64,000 nt of DNA from Algoriphagus mannitolivorans DSM 15301 (lineage in GTDB: Bacteria; Bacteroidota; Bacteroidia; Cytophagales; Cyclobacteriaceae). The DNA lies in the NCBI RefSeq assembly GCF_000429425.1, contig NZ_AUBV01000006.1:270965-334964 (forward strand), read 5' to 3'. Below, piece after piece: positions 16,112 through 25,396 of this stretch (its first letter is position 1; every line of letters begins with the position of its first letter). The notes below the pieces were generated by a model. That model did not search any database, had not been told where the DNA came from, and saw only the letters and a list, made by a program, of their open reading frames with translations. The position numbers were made by a program, and so were the translations under genes.

Positions 16112-16681
16112 ATGAAATCCCTCAGCCTCACCAATCGGATATTGCTTTTACTGGCAGTATTGACTTTGATCCCTGCGTATTTCACTCCACTTTGGCAGAT
16201 TAGCCTCTGGGCTCCTCAATATCCTGAGGGTCTGAATATGAAGATTTGGATCGACCAGCTTAGTGGTAATGTGGACCAGATCAACGGCGTCAACCACTAC
16301 ATCGGAATGAAGCATATCGGGGTAGAGATGTTCCCTGAATTCACTTACCTGAAGTATGTGATGGGGGCGATGATTGGGTTAGGACTGATCTTTTTCCTAG
16401 TTGGCAAAAGATGGTCGATATACTCCTTTCTGGGGCTTCTTTCTGCCTTTGGCATTGCTATTCTGGTGGATATGTACCTCTGGGGCTATGAATATGGCCA
16501 TGAGCTTGACCCAAAGGCTGCTATCAAAGTCGACGGAATGAGCTACCAGCCACCTCTGATTGGCTATAAACAACTCTTAAACTTTCTGGCCTATTCCGGT
16601 CCTGATACCGGTAGCTGGATTTTGATGGGGGGTATGGGCCTCTTGGTATTGGCTGTTTTCCTGGATTGGAAAGGAAAATAA
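16112..16681 (+). CDS. Small membrane protein of the nos operon (NosB position)
   Basis: The 189-residue protein starts at ATG 16112 (MKSLSLTNRILLLLAV); the longer open frame upstream runs through the nosZ hairpin and is rejected. Four membrane helices are seen: one at the start, two in the middle (YVMGAMIGLGLIFFLV and YSFLGLLSAFGIAILV) and one at the end (WILMGGMGLLVLAVFL). An extracytoplasmic loop contains NHYIGMKHIGVEMFPEF, with His and Met residues. It occupies the place of nosB in clade II clusters. I do not recognise the family firmly; a role in copper handling or electron supply to NosZ is only inference. Confidence 0.75.
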   Translation: MKSLSLTNRILLLLAVLTLIPAYFTPLWQISLWAPQYPEGLNMKIWIDQLSGNVDQINGVNHYIGMKHIGVEMFPEFTYLKYVMGAMIGLGLIFFLVGKRWSIYSFLGLLSAFGIAILVDMYLWGYEYGHELDPKAAIKVDGMSYQPPLIGYKQLLNFLAYSGPDTGSWILMGGMGLLVLAVFLDWKGK

Positions 16682-16728
16682 ACCTCATCCACCTGCTGAA
16701 ATAAAACTTTCATTTAACCCACCTGACC

Positions 16729-17163
16729 ATGAAACGATTACTGATTGCTTTGATCCCAATTCTGATACTGATGGCTTGCAGTGCCGACCCACGTCCGATT
16801 GCACTAGGGCAGGACGCTTGTCACCATTGCAAAATGACCCTGATGGATCCAAAGTTTGGAGCAGAACTGGTCACAGAGAAAGGGAAAATATTCATTTTCG
16901 ACGATGTCAACTGTATGCTTGGCTACATGGATTCTGAGGAGGGCAAAGGCCAGACCTTTAAACATATCCTCGTCATGGACTACCTGAATCCAGGCACCTT
17001 GCTGGATGCCAATGTCGCCCATTACCTCAAATCTCCGGAATTCAAAACTCCCATGGCTTCCGAAGTAGTTGCCTTTCCGGACTACCAATTATTGAAAGAA
17101 TATAAAGCCAAAAATGGCGGAGTGTACCTCGCATGGGGAGAATTAACCACTCAATTTAAGTGA
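16729..17163 (+). CDS. nosL: NosL copper chaperone lipoprotein
   Basis: The 144-residue lipoprotein has the lipobox LMAC at residues 14-17. It then has the NosL metal site CHHCKMTLMDPKFGAELVTE and a second motif, FDDVNCMLGYM. NosL binds Cu(I) in the periplasm and is thought to supply the CuZ site of NosZ. The stop codon overlaps the nosD start (TGATG), so translation is coupled. Confidence 0.93.
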   Translation: MKRLLIALIPILILMACSADPRPIALGQDACHHCKMTLMDPKFGAELVTEKGKIFIFDDVNCMLGYMDSEEGKGQTFKHILVMDYLNPGTLLDANVAHYLKSPEFKTPMASEVVAFPDYQLLKEYKAKNGGVYLAWGELTTQFK

Positions 17164-18419
17164 TGCTCGAACTCAGAAAAGCCATGAACCGAATCTTCCC
17201 ATTGATTTTGATTTTGTGCCTGTACGCCATCCATGCAGAGGCAGACAAAATCATTCTCAAGCCAGGACAATCCATCCAAGCTGCTGTCGATCGATCAGCT
17301 GCAGGAGATACTTTGATTTTCTCCCCCGGAACTTATCAAGCTTCGGCAGTGACAATCCGAAAGCCTTTGAGCTTAATCGGCAATAATCACCCGGTCATGG
17401 ACGGTGAGAATAAAGGCAATATTTTTCTGGTAGCTTCCGAAAATGTATTGATCCGGGGCCTGAAATTTATCCGAACCGGGAAATCCAACATGGACGACTC
17501 GGCGGCAATCAAGTTCTTCGATTCCAAAAACTGCACCGTTGAAAACAATATATTGGTGGATACTTTTTTTGGTCTGCACTTTTCCAACTCCTCAAATCTG
17601 ACCATTCGAAACAACAAAGTGAATGCATCGGCCAGTCGGGAATTTGAAGTAGGAAATGGCATTCATCTCTGGAAATGCAAGGACAGCCTGATAGAGAAAA
17701 ATGAGGTCTCCGGTCATCGGGATGGTATTTACCTCGAGTTTGTGACCAATACTCTAGCCAAGGAAAACTTCATCCAAGGCAATATGCGCTATGGGCTTCA
17801 CTTTATGTTTTCTCATGACAATACCTATCTGAAAAACACCTTCAAAAGAAATGGAGCGGGTGTGGCGGTCATGTACACCAAAAACGTGACCATGCAGGAA
17901 AACCGGTTTGAAGAAAACTGGGGAAGTAGTGCCTACGGGATTTTGCTGAAAGATATATCAGACAGTAAAGTGATCGGCAATGTCTTTCTGAAAAATACGG
18001 TTGGAATCTACATGGAAGGCAGCAGCCGGATTGATTTCAAGGAAAATACTTTCAAAGAAAACGGCTGGGCGCTAAAGCTGATGGCGAGCTGTGACCAAAA
18101 TCTCTTCCAGGCCAACAACTTCACAAGAAACACCTTTGATATCAGTACGAATGGCAACTTAGTACTCAACCAACTCAAGGAAAACTATTGGGACAAATAT
18201 GAGGGTTACGATCTCAATCGTGACAGAATCGGAGACGTGCCCTATCGCCCTATCAATCTTTACAGTGTGATCGTCGAAAAAATTCCTGCCTCAGTTATGC
18301 TTTGGAGGAGTTTTCTGGTGACCTTATTGGATCGGATGGAAAAAATCCTTCCAACCATGACTCCAGATGAAATGATTGATCATTCACCCAAAATGAGACC
18401 CTATGATTTCGGTACATAA
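17163..18419 (+). CDS. nosD: NosD, periplasmic right-handed beta-helix copper-maturation protein
   Basis: The 418-residue protein consists of parallel beta-helix repeats (NSSNLTIRNNKV, GHRDGIYLEFVTNT, GIYMEGSSRIDFKENTFKEN) after a Sec signal. The ATG at 17163 overlaps the nosL stop; a second ATG at 17184 (MNRIFPLILILCLYAIHAEA) gives a cleaner signal peptide and may be the true start. NosD works with the NosFY ABC transporter to mature the copper centre of NosZ. The C-terminus overlaps nosF by 17 nt. The tail ends with a hydrophobic segment (ASVMLWRSFLVTLL) as in other NosD proteins. Confidence 0.93.
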   Translation: MLELRKAMNRIFPLILILCLYAIHAEADKIILKPGQSIQAAVDRSAAGDTLIFSPGTYQASAVTIRKPLSLIGNNHPVMDGENKGNIFLVASENVLIRGLKFIRTGKSNMDDSAAIKFFDSKNCTVENNILVDTFFGLHFSNSSNLTIRNNKVNASASREFEVGNGIHLWKCKDSLIEKNEVSGHRDGIYLEFVTNTLAKENFIQGNMRYGLHFMFSHDNTYLKNTFKRNGAGVAVMYTKNVTMQENRFEENWGSSAYGILLKDISDSKVIGNVFLKNTVGIYMEGSSRIDFKENTFKENGWALKLMASCDQNLFQANNFTRNTFDISTNGNLVLNQLKENYWDKYEGYDLNRDRIGDVPYRPINLYSVIVEKIPASVMLWRSFLVTLLDRMEKILPTMTPDEMIDHSPKMRPYDFGT

Positions 18420-19146
18420 CCTATCCAAAAAATTTGGCAAGCTGCAAGTGCTCAATGAATTCAATCTGGAATTTGAGCTCGGCAACAGCTATGCGCTCAT
18501 GGGGCCTAACGGCTCCGGTAAAACAACCCTGATCAAAACCATTCTCGGAATGGTGATTCCTGACAGTGGGGATATTACCGTAGGAAGTCAGTCCATCCAA
18601 GGCGATGTATCCTACCGAAAGCAGATTGGCTATATGCCTCAGATTGGGCACTATCCGGCCAACATAAAAATCGGGCAGCTTTTCTCCATGATGAAAGACA
18701 TGCGTCCTGAGATCAAAAATTACGATTTGGAACTTGTAGAGGCTTTTGGCCTGGAGGAAATGAAAGATAAAGCCATGGGGACTCTTTCTGGCGGTACCCG
18801 TCAAAAAGTCTCTGCGGCCTTGGCTTTTCTCTTCCACCCAAGCATTCTCATTCTGGATGAGCCTACTGCTGGACTCGATCCTATTGCGGTGGAACTGCTC
18901 AAAACCAAAATCAAGAAGGAACGGGCTCAGGGAAAGCTGATTCTGATTACTTCCCATATCCTTAGTGATCTGGAGGAGCTGACTAACCGTGCGATTTACA
19001 TTTATGAAGGGGAGGTGTTTTTCTCCAATACCATCGAAGAGCTAAAGGAAATCACTGGAGAGAGCAAGTTTTCCCCGGCCATTGCCAAGCTGATGGAGTG
19101 GACCCTGAAAAAAAAGTCAAAAAAAACGATACTGAATCATGTTTAA
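18403..19146 (+). CDS. nosF: NosF, ABC transporter ATPase
   Basis: The 247-residue ATPase has Walker A GPNGSGKTTL (near residue 33), a signature LSGGTRQKVSAALAF, Walker B ILILDEPTAGLD and the switch histidine in TSHILSDLEEL. It powers the NosDFY complex that matures NosZ. It starts inside the end of nosD and overlaps nosY by 8 nt, so the three genes are tightly coupled. Confidence 0.95.
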   Translation: MISVHNLSKKFGKLQVLNEFNLEFELGNSYALMGPNGSGKTTLIKTILGMVIPDSGDITVGSQSIQGDVSYRKQIGYMPQIGHYPANIKIGQLFSMMKDMRPEIKNYDLELVEAFGLEEMKDKAMGTLSGGTRQKVSAALAFLFHPSILILDEPTAGLDPIAVELLKTKIKKERAQGKLILITSHILSDLEELTNRAIYIYEGEVFFSNTIEELKEITGESKFSPAIAKLMEWTLKKKSKKTILNHV

Positions 19147-19906
19147 GTTACTCAAATACGCACTTTACGATATTCTGAAATCACGCTTTGCCATCATTTA
19201 TACTGTGTTTTTGGCTCTGGTGGCGATTTCGATTTATCAGGTTTCGGACGATCTGAGCAAAGTCTCTCTGAGTCTGATGAACATCATGATCTTATTTATT
19301 CCGTTGATTTCGGCGGTTTTTGCTACTACCCATTTTTACAATAATCTGGAGTTTATCGAATTGATGCTGGCTCAGCCGGTAAAGCGGATTCACGTGTTTC
19401 TCAGCCAACTCCTGGCCGTAGTGATTATGCTGAGTTTATCCATTTTGCTGGGTTTTGGACTTCCTATGATGCTTTGGGGTGCTGATAGCAGTTTGCTTAC
19501 GCTTCTGGTTGTTGGAGTCGTGTTAAGCTCAGTCTTTGCAGGATTTGCATTTTTGGCTAGCGTACTCACTAGAGACAAAGCCAAAGCCATCGGAATAAGT
19601 CTGGCGCTGTGGATTTACTTTTCCTTGGTCTATGACGGCTTGGTCTTGTACATCATTTACAGCTTTGCCGATTATCCATTAGAAAAAGCCACCTTGGCAC
19701 TGGTCATGCTAAATCCTGTTGACTTGGGAAGAATACTCATGCTGATGCAGTTGGATATTTCGGCCTTGATGGGTTATACAGGGGCTTTTTTCCAACAGTT
19801 CTTCTCCAGTGGATCAGGCATTTTAATTGCCACATTTGCCTTGGTGATATGGATGCTTGTTCCGAATTATCTTGCCACCCGGGTTTTTAGAAAAAGGGAT
19901 TTTTGA
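19139..19906 (+). CDS. nosY: NosY, ABC transporter permease
   Basis: The 255-residue ABC-2 type permease has six predicted helices and the usual cytoplasmic N-terminus (MFKLLKYALYDILKSRFAI). It pairs with NosF and contacts NosD in the periplasm. It is the last gene of the nos operon; an imperfect hairpin follows between it and the convergent T9SS protein gene. No nosR-like gene is found, as expected for a clade II cluster. Confidence 0.92.
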   Translation: MFKLLKYALYDILKSRFAIIYTVFLALVAISIYQVSDDLSKVSLSLMNIMILFIPLISAVFATTHFYNNLEFIELMLAQPVKRIHVFLSQLLAVVIMLSLSILLGFGLPMMLWGADSSLLTLLVVGVVLSSVFAGFAFLASVLTRDKAKAIGISLALWIYFSLVYDGLVLYIIYSFADYPLEKATLALVMLNPVDLGRILMLMQLDISALMGYTGAFFQQFFSSGSGILIATFALVIWMLVPNYLATRVFRKRDF

Positions 19907-19936
19907 TAGAGTTAAAGTTCGAAGGATAACTCCTGA

Positions 19937-19966
19937 GGTCCCTTTCTAGGATCCCTAGTGAAGGGA
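19937..19966. terminator. Hairpin between convergent nosY and the T9SS protein gene
   Basis: TCCCTTTCTAGGATCCCTAG followed by TGAAGGGA folds into a two-part stem (CCCTT/AAGGG and CTAGG/CCTAG). It lies in the 75-bp gap between two convergent genes. No long T-run is present, so termination is only likely. Confidence 0.45.
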
Positions 19967-19981
19967 TAGAGAAATAGATTC

Positions 19982-22204
19982 TTATTGCACCCAGAGTTTT
20001 GCTGTCACAGATTCTGTCAAAGAACCGATTTTGAGAATGTAAAATCCATCTTTCACGGCTTGGTCTAGGATCAATTCTTTTTGGTTTTCTCCCGGAACGG
20101 TAGAGATGGTTTCTTCATAAACCAGGTTTCCGGTAGCTAGATTATAAACTCCCAAAACCATATCTCCACCGGTTCGGGTTTTAAAGATGACATTGGTTTT
20201 CCCGACAAAAGGGTTTGGATAGACAAAAGCTTCTGCCTTCGCAGGTGCGGTGATTTCTTTTTGATTGGTGAACCTGACCTTGTCCAAAGCTAATTCCATA
20301 AGACCGGAATTCGAAAATCCCTCATTGGTGAAAGAGATCATAACCAGATCAGAAGGGTCCAAGCTTTGATTGATGCCGGTGGACACAAAATCCTTGAGAG
20401 CTATTTGAACTTGGGACTCTTGTCCTGTAAGTGGTACAGTGAGCGTGTAGTGATCTTCGTATTTGTCCACAGACTTTTTAATCAATCGAATCGCAAGCTC
20501 ACCAGAACCTTTGGCAGAAAAGCTCAAGTACTCATATCCGGATAAATCAGCAGGAATTCCACCGCCTCGAATTGTCCTGTAAATGGTGCCATAGGTGGAA
20601 GTTTGGGCTGACAGATCCACTTTTCTCAAAAGTGGATAATTGGCCGTAGAGTCTTCGGTGGTGCCATTGGATACCGTAAAATCATTCAGGCTGGATCCTT
20701 CTGGCAGGTAATAGTTCCATAACCCATCACTGTCAAAGACATAGTCTGTGGTTTGGTTTTTATTTCCTAAAAAGACGGCAGCCTCGGCGTAATCTTTCAA
20801 GTCCAGAGTGATAGTATGCAAGCCTTTGGAAGGCAAGGGGAAAGTAAGTTGTTGGTTGATGATCTCATTGGAGGTCTCTGAAACCTTGGCTTCATAGCTT
20901 AGGCTGGCTTCATTTGCCTCTAATTGATTGAGGATTTTTAGGGTGACTTTACCGGGTTCGTTTGGATTTCTGTGACCTTTGGTGATCAAAATCTGGGGAA
21001 CAGAGACTTGAGTAACCTGGTTTATGGTTCCTTGGAATTTTAGATTATTCAAAAGATCCAGGATCAGCGATTGCAAGAGCTTTCCATCTGCGCTCCAAAA
21101 TTGGAAGTTGAAATGCTCGGGATAAGCTTTGTAATCCTCCAGCAACCAAGCGGACTGCAAGCCGAGTGATTCATTTCCGGAGTCAATTCCTACAGAAAAG
21201 GAAATCGCATATTCATTCAGCCCTTGTTCAGGACTGAGGAGGGTTCTTAGAAAGTGAAACCCACCGATCTCCACGCTGTCCACTGCCAGAATCTCGGAAC
21301 CCTTGAGCCGGTCGCAGACATATTTGGTGTGGTCATAGACTCGCTGAGAAGTCTTGGTCGCAAAATAAGTGGCTAGGTTGTTCCCTCCTTTGACATAGTC
21401 TATGGAAATCACCTCTTCTGCATTGGTGAAGTTGATCAAATCTGTGGGGCTACTTAGGTATGCCATAAAATCTTGACCAAGGATGGATTCTGAAGGAGAA
21501 AGTTGATTCAACACCAAGCCTTGAATTCTTGCTTCAGCCTTGGAGTCCCAACGCTTAGCTTTGGTATAATTGATTTCTCCTTGGTCTTGTTGTACTCGGT
21601 TAAATGCGCGGGTTATTACGGCATTCCCCAAGCTTTTGCTTTCGAGGCCTCCATCACTTCCGGAGCTCACTCGAAGGTTTTCTTCAGAAATCAATCCTCC
21701 AACTCCATTTCCTGAACTCAAAGGGTAGGAACAGGTACATATCGGAAGGCCATCAGATGGATCTGTAAATTCCAAAGTGATGATCCCGGCAGTAGGAAGG
21801 TTGTTATTGTAAAAAGTGTATTTGACTTCATTTCCAGAAGGAATTCCCGGGGGATTGAAAGGAGATCCTGTATTGTTGTTTCCAAATGCCCAATTCAAGT
21901 TAGAAGATCCCTCAGAGTCGGTAATCCAGGTTTTGGTGATGACAGGCGGGTATAAAATGGGTTGGCCCCAGCCCAAAGTGAAATTTCCCTGGCTTTTGGA
22001 AGAAAGCGCAGCAAGGAAGTAGGGACTCACCGGACTGATGTTGGCGGCAAATTCAGTGACTTGCTGGCCATTACCGTTGTTTCTTTTATAGACCTCAGGG
22101 CAACGTTTGTTGTCTACTTCCTGACTTAATACCTGATGGCAGGATGATACCACCAATGTCCACATCAAGACAAACCGAATTGCAACAAAAATTTTATTTT
22201 TCAT
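19982..22204 (-). CDS. Secreted protein with T9SS type A sorting domain
   Basis: This 740-residue protein has a signal peptide (VLMWTLVVSSCHQVLSQE) and a C-terminal type IX secretion sorting domain (YPNPFVGKTNVIFKT; then VYNLATGNLVY and DGFYILKIG), so it should be exported and anchored or released at the cell surface. The middle part has two carbohydrate-binding-like beta domains (DSDGLWNYYLPEG; YEYLSFSAKGSGELAIRLIK; LALDKVRFTNQ). I do not recognise an enzyme domain. It has its own upstream region with two ATTCC-N7-GGAAT sites and a sigma-54-like promoter, which links it to the H-NOX/sigma-54 block. Confidence 0.85.
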   Translation of the reverse strand: MKNKIFVAIRFVLMWTLVVSSCHQVLSQEVDNKRCPEVYKRNNGNGQQVTEFAANISPVSPYFLAALSSKSQGNFTLGWGQPILYPPVITKTWITDSEGSSNLNWAFGNNNTGSPFNPPGIPSGNEVKYTFYNNNLPTAGIITLEFTDPSDGLPICTCSYPLSSGNGVGGLISEENLRVSSGSDGGLESKSLGNAVITRAFNRVQQDQGEINYTKAKRWDSKAEARIQGLVLNQLSPSESILGQDFMAYLSSPTDLINFTNAEEVISIDYVKGGNNLATYFATKTSQRVYDHTKYVCDRLKGSEILAVDSVEIGGFHFLRTLLSPEQGLNEYAISFSVGIDSGNESLGLQSAWLLEDYKAYPEHFNFQFWSADGKLLQSLILDLLNNLKFQGTINQVTQVSVPQILITKGHRNPNEPGKVTLKILNQLEANEASLSYEAKVSETSNEIINQQLTFPLPSKGLHTITLDLKDYAEAAVFLGNKNQTTDYVFDSDGLWNYYLPEGSSLNDFTVSNGTTEDSTANYPLLRKVDLSAQTSTYGTIYRTIRGGGIPADLSGYEYLSFSAKGSGELAIRLIKKSVDKYEDHYTLTVPLTGQESQVQIALKDFVSTGINQSLDPSDLVMISFTNEGFSNSGLMELALDKVRFTNQKEITAPAKAEAFVYPNPFVGKTNVIFKTRTGGDMVLGVYNLATGNLVYEETISTVPGENQKELILDQAVKDGFYILKIGSLTESVTAKLWVQ

Positions 22205-22230
22205 GACCTCTGAGAATTGTTTCTAGAATA

Positions 22231-22250
22231 GATTCAATCTCGGGGCCAAA
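22231..22250 (-). promoter_or_regulatory. Candidate sigma-54 promoter of the T9SS protein
   Basis: On the minus strand TTTGGCCCCGAGATTGAATC carries a GG-N10-GA arrangement close to the sigma-54 consensus TGGCAC-N5-TTGCA; the -12 GC is GA here. Transcription would start near 22223, giving a leader of about 19 nt. The two operators lie about 76 and 105 bp upstream of that point, as expected for an enhancer-binding protein. Confidence 0.45.
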
Positions 22251-22290
22251 TTATAAATAATTGAAAATGAGTATTTTAAATATTGTTTCT

Positions 22291-22336
22291 ATTCCTGTTT
22301 TTGGAATAGGATTAAGTGTATTCCATATTTTGGAAT
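22291..22336 (-). promoter_or_regulatory. Two ATTCC-N7-GGAAT operators upstream of the T9SS protein
   Basis: Site 1 (22291-22307) is ATTCC-TGTTTTT-GGAAT, inside a 7-bp-arm palindrome CTATTCC/GGAATAG. Site 2 (22320-22336) is ATTCC-ATATTTT-GGAAT and is identical over 17 bp to the site at 37235-37251. The centres are 29 bp apart. They are proposed binding sites of the sigma-54 response regulator encoded at 30605. Confidence 0.65.
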
Positions 22337-22359
22337 AATATGAGAGCCAATTTTAAGTC

Positions 22360-22845
22360 TTACTTCTTGAACGTGAAGTATTTCTGCAACAGGAAATTGA
22401 CAGTCAGGACGATTACAGTAGAAATGATTTTAGCTACGGTCGGTTCCATGTCCAACAATACCACCTGAGCCTTGAGCAGCAAATAATCACTTCCCAAACC
22501 CTGCCCGACTACCAGGAAGTATTTGAAGAACTGAATGCCTGTTTTTTTCTTTGCCTTGGTTTCTGTTTTGAAGGCAAAGTTTTTACTCAGCCAGAATCCT
22601 GTCGGGATAGTCGCAAAAAATGCGATAATCAGGGCCACGGTGTAGGAGGCTACATTATAACCTTGGATATCATATCCTTCTTTAGGAAGTATCCACTCAT
22701 AAAGAGCCGCAAAAAGAAAGATGTTAAGAGCGGTGTTTATGGCACCTACAGCCAGGTAAGCATACACCTGGTAATTCATCCATTTTTTGAAAATGGGATA
22801 AAAGAGACGCAGGAATCCCTCAATGGCTTTGACGAGCAGGCTCAT
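22360..22845 (-). CDS. GtrA-family membrane protein
   Basis: The 161-residue protein with four helices (YAYLAVGAINTALNIFLFAAL and three more) belongs to the GtrA/DPMS3 family, which helps move polyprenyl-linked sugars across the inner membrane in polysaccharide synthesis. ATG 22845 (MSLLVKAIEGF) overlaps the stop of the preceding glycosyltransferase as ATGA, so this start is preferred over the upstream in-frame one. It is the last gene of the minus-strand polysaccharide operon. Confidence 0.85.
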   Translation of the reverse strand: MSLLVKAIEGFLRLFYPIFKKWMNYQVYAYLAVGAINTALNIFLFAALYEWILPKEGYDIQGYNVASYTVALIIAFFATIPTGFWLSKNFAFKTETKAKKKTGIQFFKYFLVVGQGLGSDYLLLKAQVVLLDMEPTVAKIISTVIVLTVNFLLQKYFTFKK

Positions 22846-24023
22846 TTCTTTTTGGGTAAAAGCTTCTGAATATGACTCAGGTACCATTGAGCAAGCTCGC
22901 CCATCGGAAGACCTTTGGCAGCTTTGAAGTTTTGATCTTCAATGCGCTTGCGTTCTTCCGGATCATCGATTAGCGAGCTTACGGCTTCAGCCAAACTTTC
23001 TGCATTGTCAGTTTCGAAAAATGCCCCTCCATAGCCTTCCTCGTCCACTACGCGCTCAAGATCATCAATTTTGGGGAGGATACAGGCCCGGCCATAGCTC
23101 CCCGCTTGGTGTAGGATGCCTGAGCTACCAGTGGTCGTGGTATAAGGAAATATTACAAAGGTGCTGTCCCAAAAGATCTTGGACACCATTTCCTCTGGGA
23201 TGTATCCGGTGTACTCTACATTGGGGAGATGAGAATATTTGGCCTTGAGACTGTCAATATATCCTTTGACATTTGGGTTGTCGGTTCCCGCTACGGTGGA
23301 TTTGAATTTCAGATCGGGGTATTTTTTCTCCAAAATCTCCATCGCATCGATCATCACTTCGGCTTTTTTGTAGGTTCCAAACTTCCCGAAAGCCATCAGG
23401 TTAATTTCTTTGAGATTTTCTGGGAGATAGTTTCGTTCCGGAAGTTCAAAGTTGCCATGAGGCAAAAGAACCACATTTTTGGCTTGGTATTTTTCCTTGA
23501 GAATGGTTACATATTGGGAAATAGTCACCCCGACTAGGTCTGCTTTCAAGATAAATTTGGTCAGTTGCTCTCCTATCCAGAGGAAGAGATTTCCCTTAAA
23601 CTTGCTGTCTGCCATTCCAATCGTATCCAATTTGACAGTTTCGGTGATGTTGTGGAGGATGACCACCGAGGGAATTTGAAGCAGTTTGCACATCCAGGGA
23701 GTCAAAAGCCCCAAAGCAGCCGGAATTTTCCCGGATCCGAATGTCATAAACTGGAGATTTAGAATGACTGCATCTGGTTGAAGTTCTTTTAGCTTTTTGC
23801 GAAGCTTCAGGACGGTAAACCAACTGTCGAAATCCCAGCAGGGGATGATATCCAAGCCTTCCTCCGCATATCTGGAATATTCGCGGTCATCCTCCAGGTG
23901 ATTGGTAAGAATGAAGATTTTATCCACCTCTTTTTTACCAATAAAACTTCGGGTAAGGTGATAGCCATACTCGTTGAGTGTGACTTGACTCGGTGGGTAG
24001 GGAGTTATAAAAGCTAGTTTCAT
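22842..24023 (-). CDS. GT4-type glycosyltransferase
   Basis: The 393-residue protein has the GT-B fold pattern of family 4: N-terminal MKLAFITPYPPSQ, a central VVLLPHGNFE, and the nucleotide-sugar site TTTTGSSGILHQAGSYGRACI near residue 293. It is cytosolic or membrane-associated and adds a sugar to a growing surface glycan. Donor and acceptor cannot be told; the nearby manC makes a mannose-type donor plausible. It is 3 bp from the preceding gene and overlaps gtrA. Confidence 0.85.
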   Translation of the reverse strand: MKLAFITPYPPSQVTLNEYGYHLTRSFIGKKEVDKIFILTNHLEDDREYSRYAEEGLDIIPCWDFDSWFTVLKLRKKLKELQPDAVILNLQFMTFGSGKIPAALGLLTPWMCKLLQIPSVVILHNITETVKLDTIGMADSKFKGNLFLWIGEQLTKFILKADLVGVTISQYVTILKEKYQAKNVVLLPHGNFELPERNYLPENLKEINLMAFGKFGTYKKAEVMIDAMEILEKKYPDLKFKSTVAGTDNPNVKGYIDSLKAKYSHLPNVEYTGYIPEEMVSKIFWDSTFVIFPYTTTTGSSGILHQAGSYGRACILPKIDDLERVVDEEGYGGAFFETDNAESLAEAVSSLIDDPEERKRIEDQNFKAAKGLPMGELAQWYLSHIQKLLPKKK

Positions 24024-24026
24024 GGT

Positions 24027-24578
24027 TTATGGGGAAAGTGGTTTTTCGTCTATAAATTTAATACCATCCAGTCTCCAATTATCACCTTGATAGACCAAGC
24101 TTAAAGCTAAGACTGCATCGGTTTGATATTGAGCGGAATCCGGAAGGAGGTAGGCAAACTGTAAGGAATCTATCATCTGGCAGGCAAGTCCATCTCTAGA
24201 CCAGTTTTGGATGAGTAGCTTGTGATTTAAATCTTTTCGCTGTCCCAGCCCCGTAGTTTTTCCGGGATAGGCTATCGCCAAATTTGAATAAATGCGTTCA
24301 GTAAAGCGGTCTTTGCTGGGCTTGAGGTCATTGGTTTCATAGATGGCATTCAAATGAGCCCAAAGGGCCAGATAATCCTTTTTCAACACCTCAAGCTGTT
24401 GCTCATTGGGTGGAAAAGAAGCTTCGACATTGATCTCAATATCTGCCTCATGGGCTGCAGCAATCGAATCAAACCTGAGGAAATAGGGGACCTCATCCCT
24501 TCTAATTTGAAGCTTCGCCAGAGAAAATAGAAGGACTCCAACCAAGAGATAGAAAAGAATAAAAAGGTATCGGGTCAT
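24027..24578 (-). CDS. Uncharacterised protein with N-terminal membrane anchor
   Basis: The 183-residue protein begins with one hydrophobic segment (YLFILFYLLVGVLLFSLAKL), followed by a soluble part rich in charged residues, with NDLKPSKDRFTERIY and a closing SLVYQGDNWRLDGIKFIDE. That last part looks like the NTF2-like or DUF4878-like end of small exported proteins, but I cannot name a family. It overlaps the preceding gene by 4 nt and belongs to the polysaccharide operon. Confidence 0.65.
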   Translation of the reverse strand: MTRYLFILFYLLVGVLLFSLAKLQIRRDEVPYFLRFDSIAAAHEADIEINVEASFPPNEQQLEVLKKDYLALWAHLNAIYETNDLKPSKDRFTERIYSNLAIAYPGKTTGLGQRKDLNHKLLIQNWSRDGLACQMIDSLQFAYLLPDSAQYQTDAVLALSLVYQGDNWRLDGIKFIDEKPLSP

Positions 24579-25396
24579 GGCTGAAGAATTAAGGTTGATG
24601 AAAAAACCTGGGCAATATTAGCCCTGACACTTGCGCCCTCAAAGCTGGTTCTTTCCAGCTCTAAATATCCAGATCCTCGGCTGGTAAAAGCCTCAATAGT
24701 CCAGGTTTTCAAGCCTTTTTTCAAGCTAAATGTAATCAGGGTTCCATCAGGCACCTGATTTCCAAAGGCATCATTTAAGGGGCCGGTTTCCAAAATGATT
24801 TTTTGTCCCGCCAGATCCATTCTGTGCTTCAGAGAAAGTGAAACCGGAGTTCCGCTGGCTACATAAAAACTCGAAAGAGGAGTACCCGAATCGCTGGAAT
24901 AGGTTCCTGTTTTCGGGCTAATGGAAAGGTAGTTTTCCTTGAAAAGATTTTCCTTATCCAAAGAGTCAATATTTCCCGCTTGATCGATTATCAGCAGCAT
25001 TTGCTGCTGAACCAAACTGCTATCAGTATTGACAGTTTTTGGACTTCGGAGGTCCACCAATTCTGAGTTTGATTCGGCTTTGTTCAGGTAGAGCGGAAAA
25101 TGAAAACGACTCTCTTTATGGCCGAGGATTAGAATAGCTTGTCCTTGGATCCAGAGATTTTTTTCAGGCAAGGAAAGGCTGAGTTTTTCGTCCTGAGAAT
25201 CAATTTTCAGGAAAATCGGCTGTAAGGGTGTCTGAAGCCAAGCTTGCCAGTCTGATTCCTCTACCGAAAACTCCAGAGGAGGAAAATCCTTTCCCCATTG
25301 ATTGCTTGGATTTAGCCATACAGGTGCTTTTACTTCCTTTTCCTGACAAGAAAAAAGTAAAGCCAAAAGGACGATATGGATAAGCAGTTGCCTCAT
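24575..25396 (-). CDS. Uncharacterised lipoprotein
   Basis: The 273-residue protein has a lipobox (LLALLFSCQE, Cys 17) and a beta-rich body (SLSLPEKNLWIQGQAILIL, VSLSLKHRMDLAGQKIILET). It is predicted to sit in the outer or inner membrane facing the periplasm. The family is not recognised. It overlaps both neighbours by 4 nt (ATGA junctions), so it is expressed with the large membrane protein and the glycosyltransferases. Confidence 0.65.
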   Translation of the reverse strand: MRQLLIHIVLLALLFSCQEKEVKAPVWLNPSNQWGKDFPPLEFSVEESDWQAWLQTPLQPIFLKIDSQDEKLSLSLPEKNLWIQGQAILILGHKESRFHFPLYLNKAESNSELVDLRSPKTVNTDSSLVQQQMLLIIDQAGNIDSLDKENLFKENYLSISPKTGTYSSDSGTPLSSFYVASGTPVSLSLKHRMDLAGQKIILETGPLNDAFGNQVPDGTLITFSLKKGLKTWTIEAFTSRGSGYLELERTSFEGASVRANIAQVFSSTLILQP

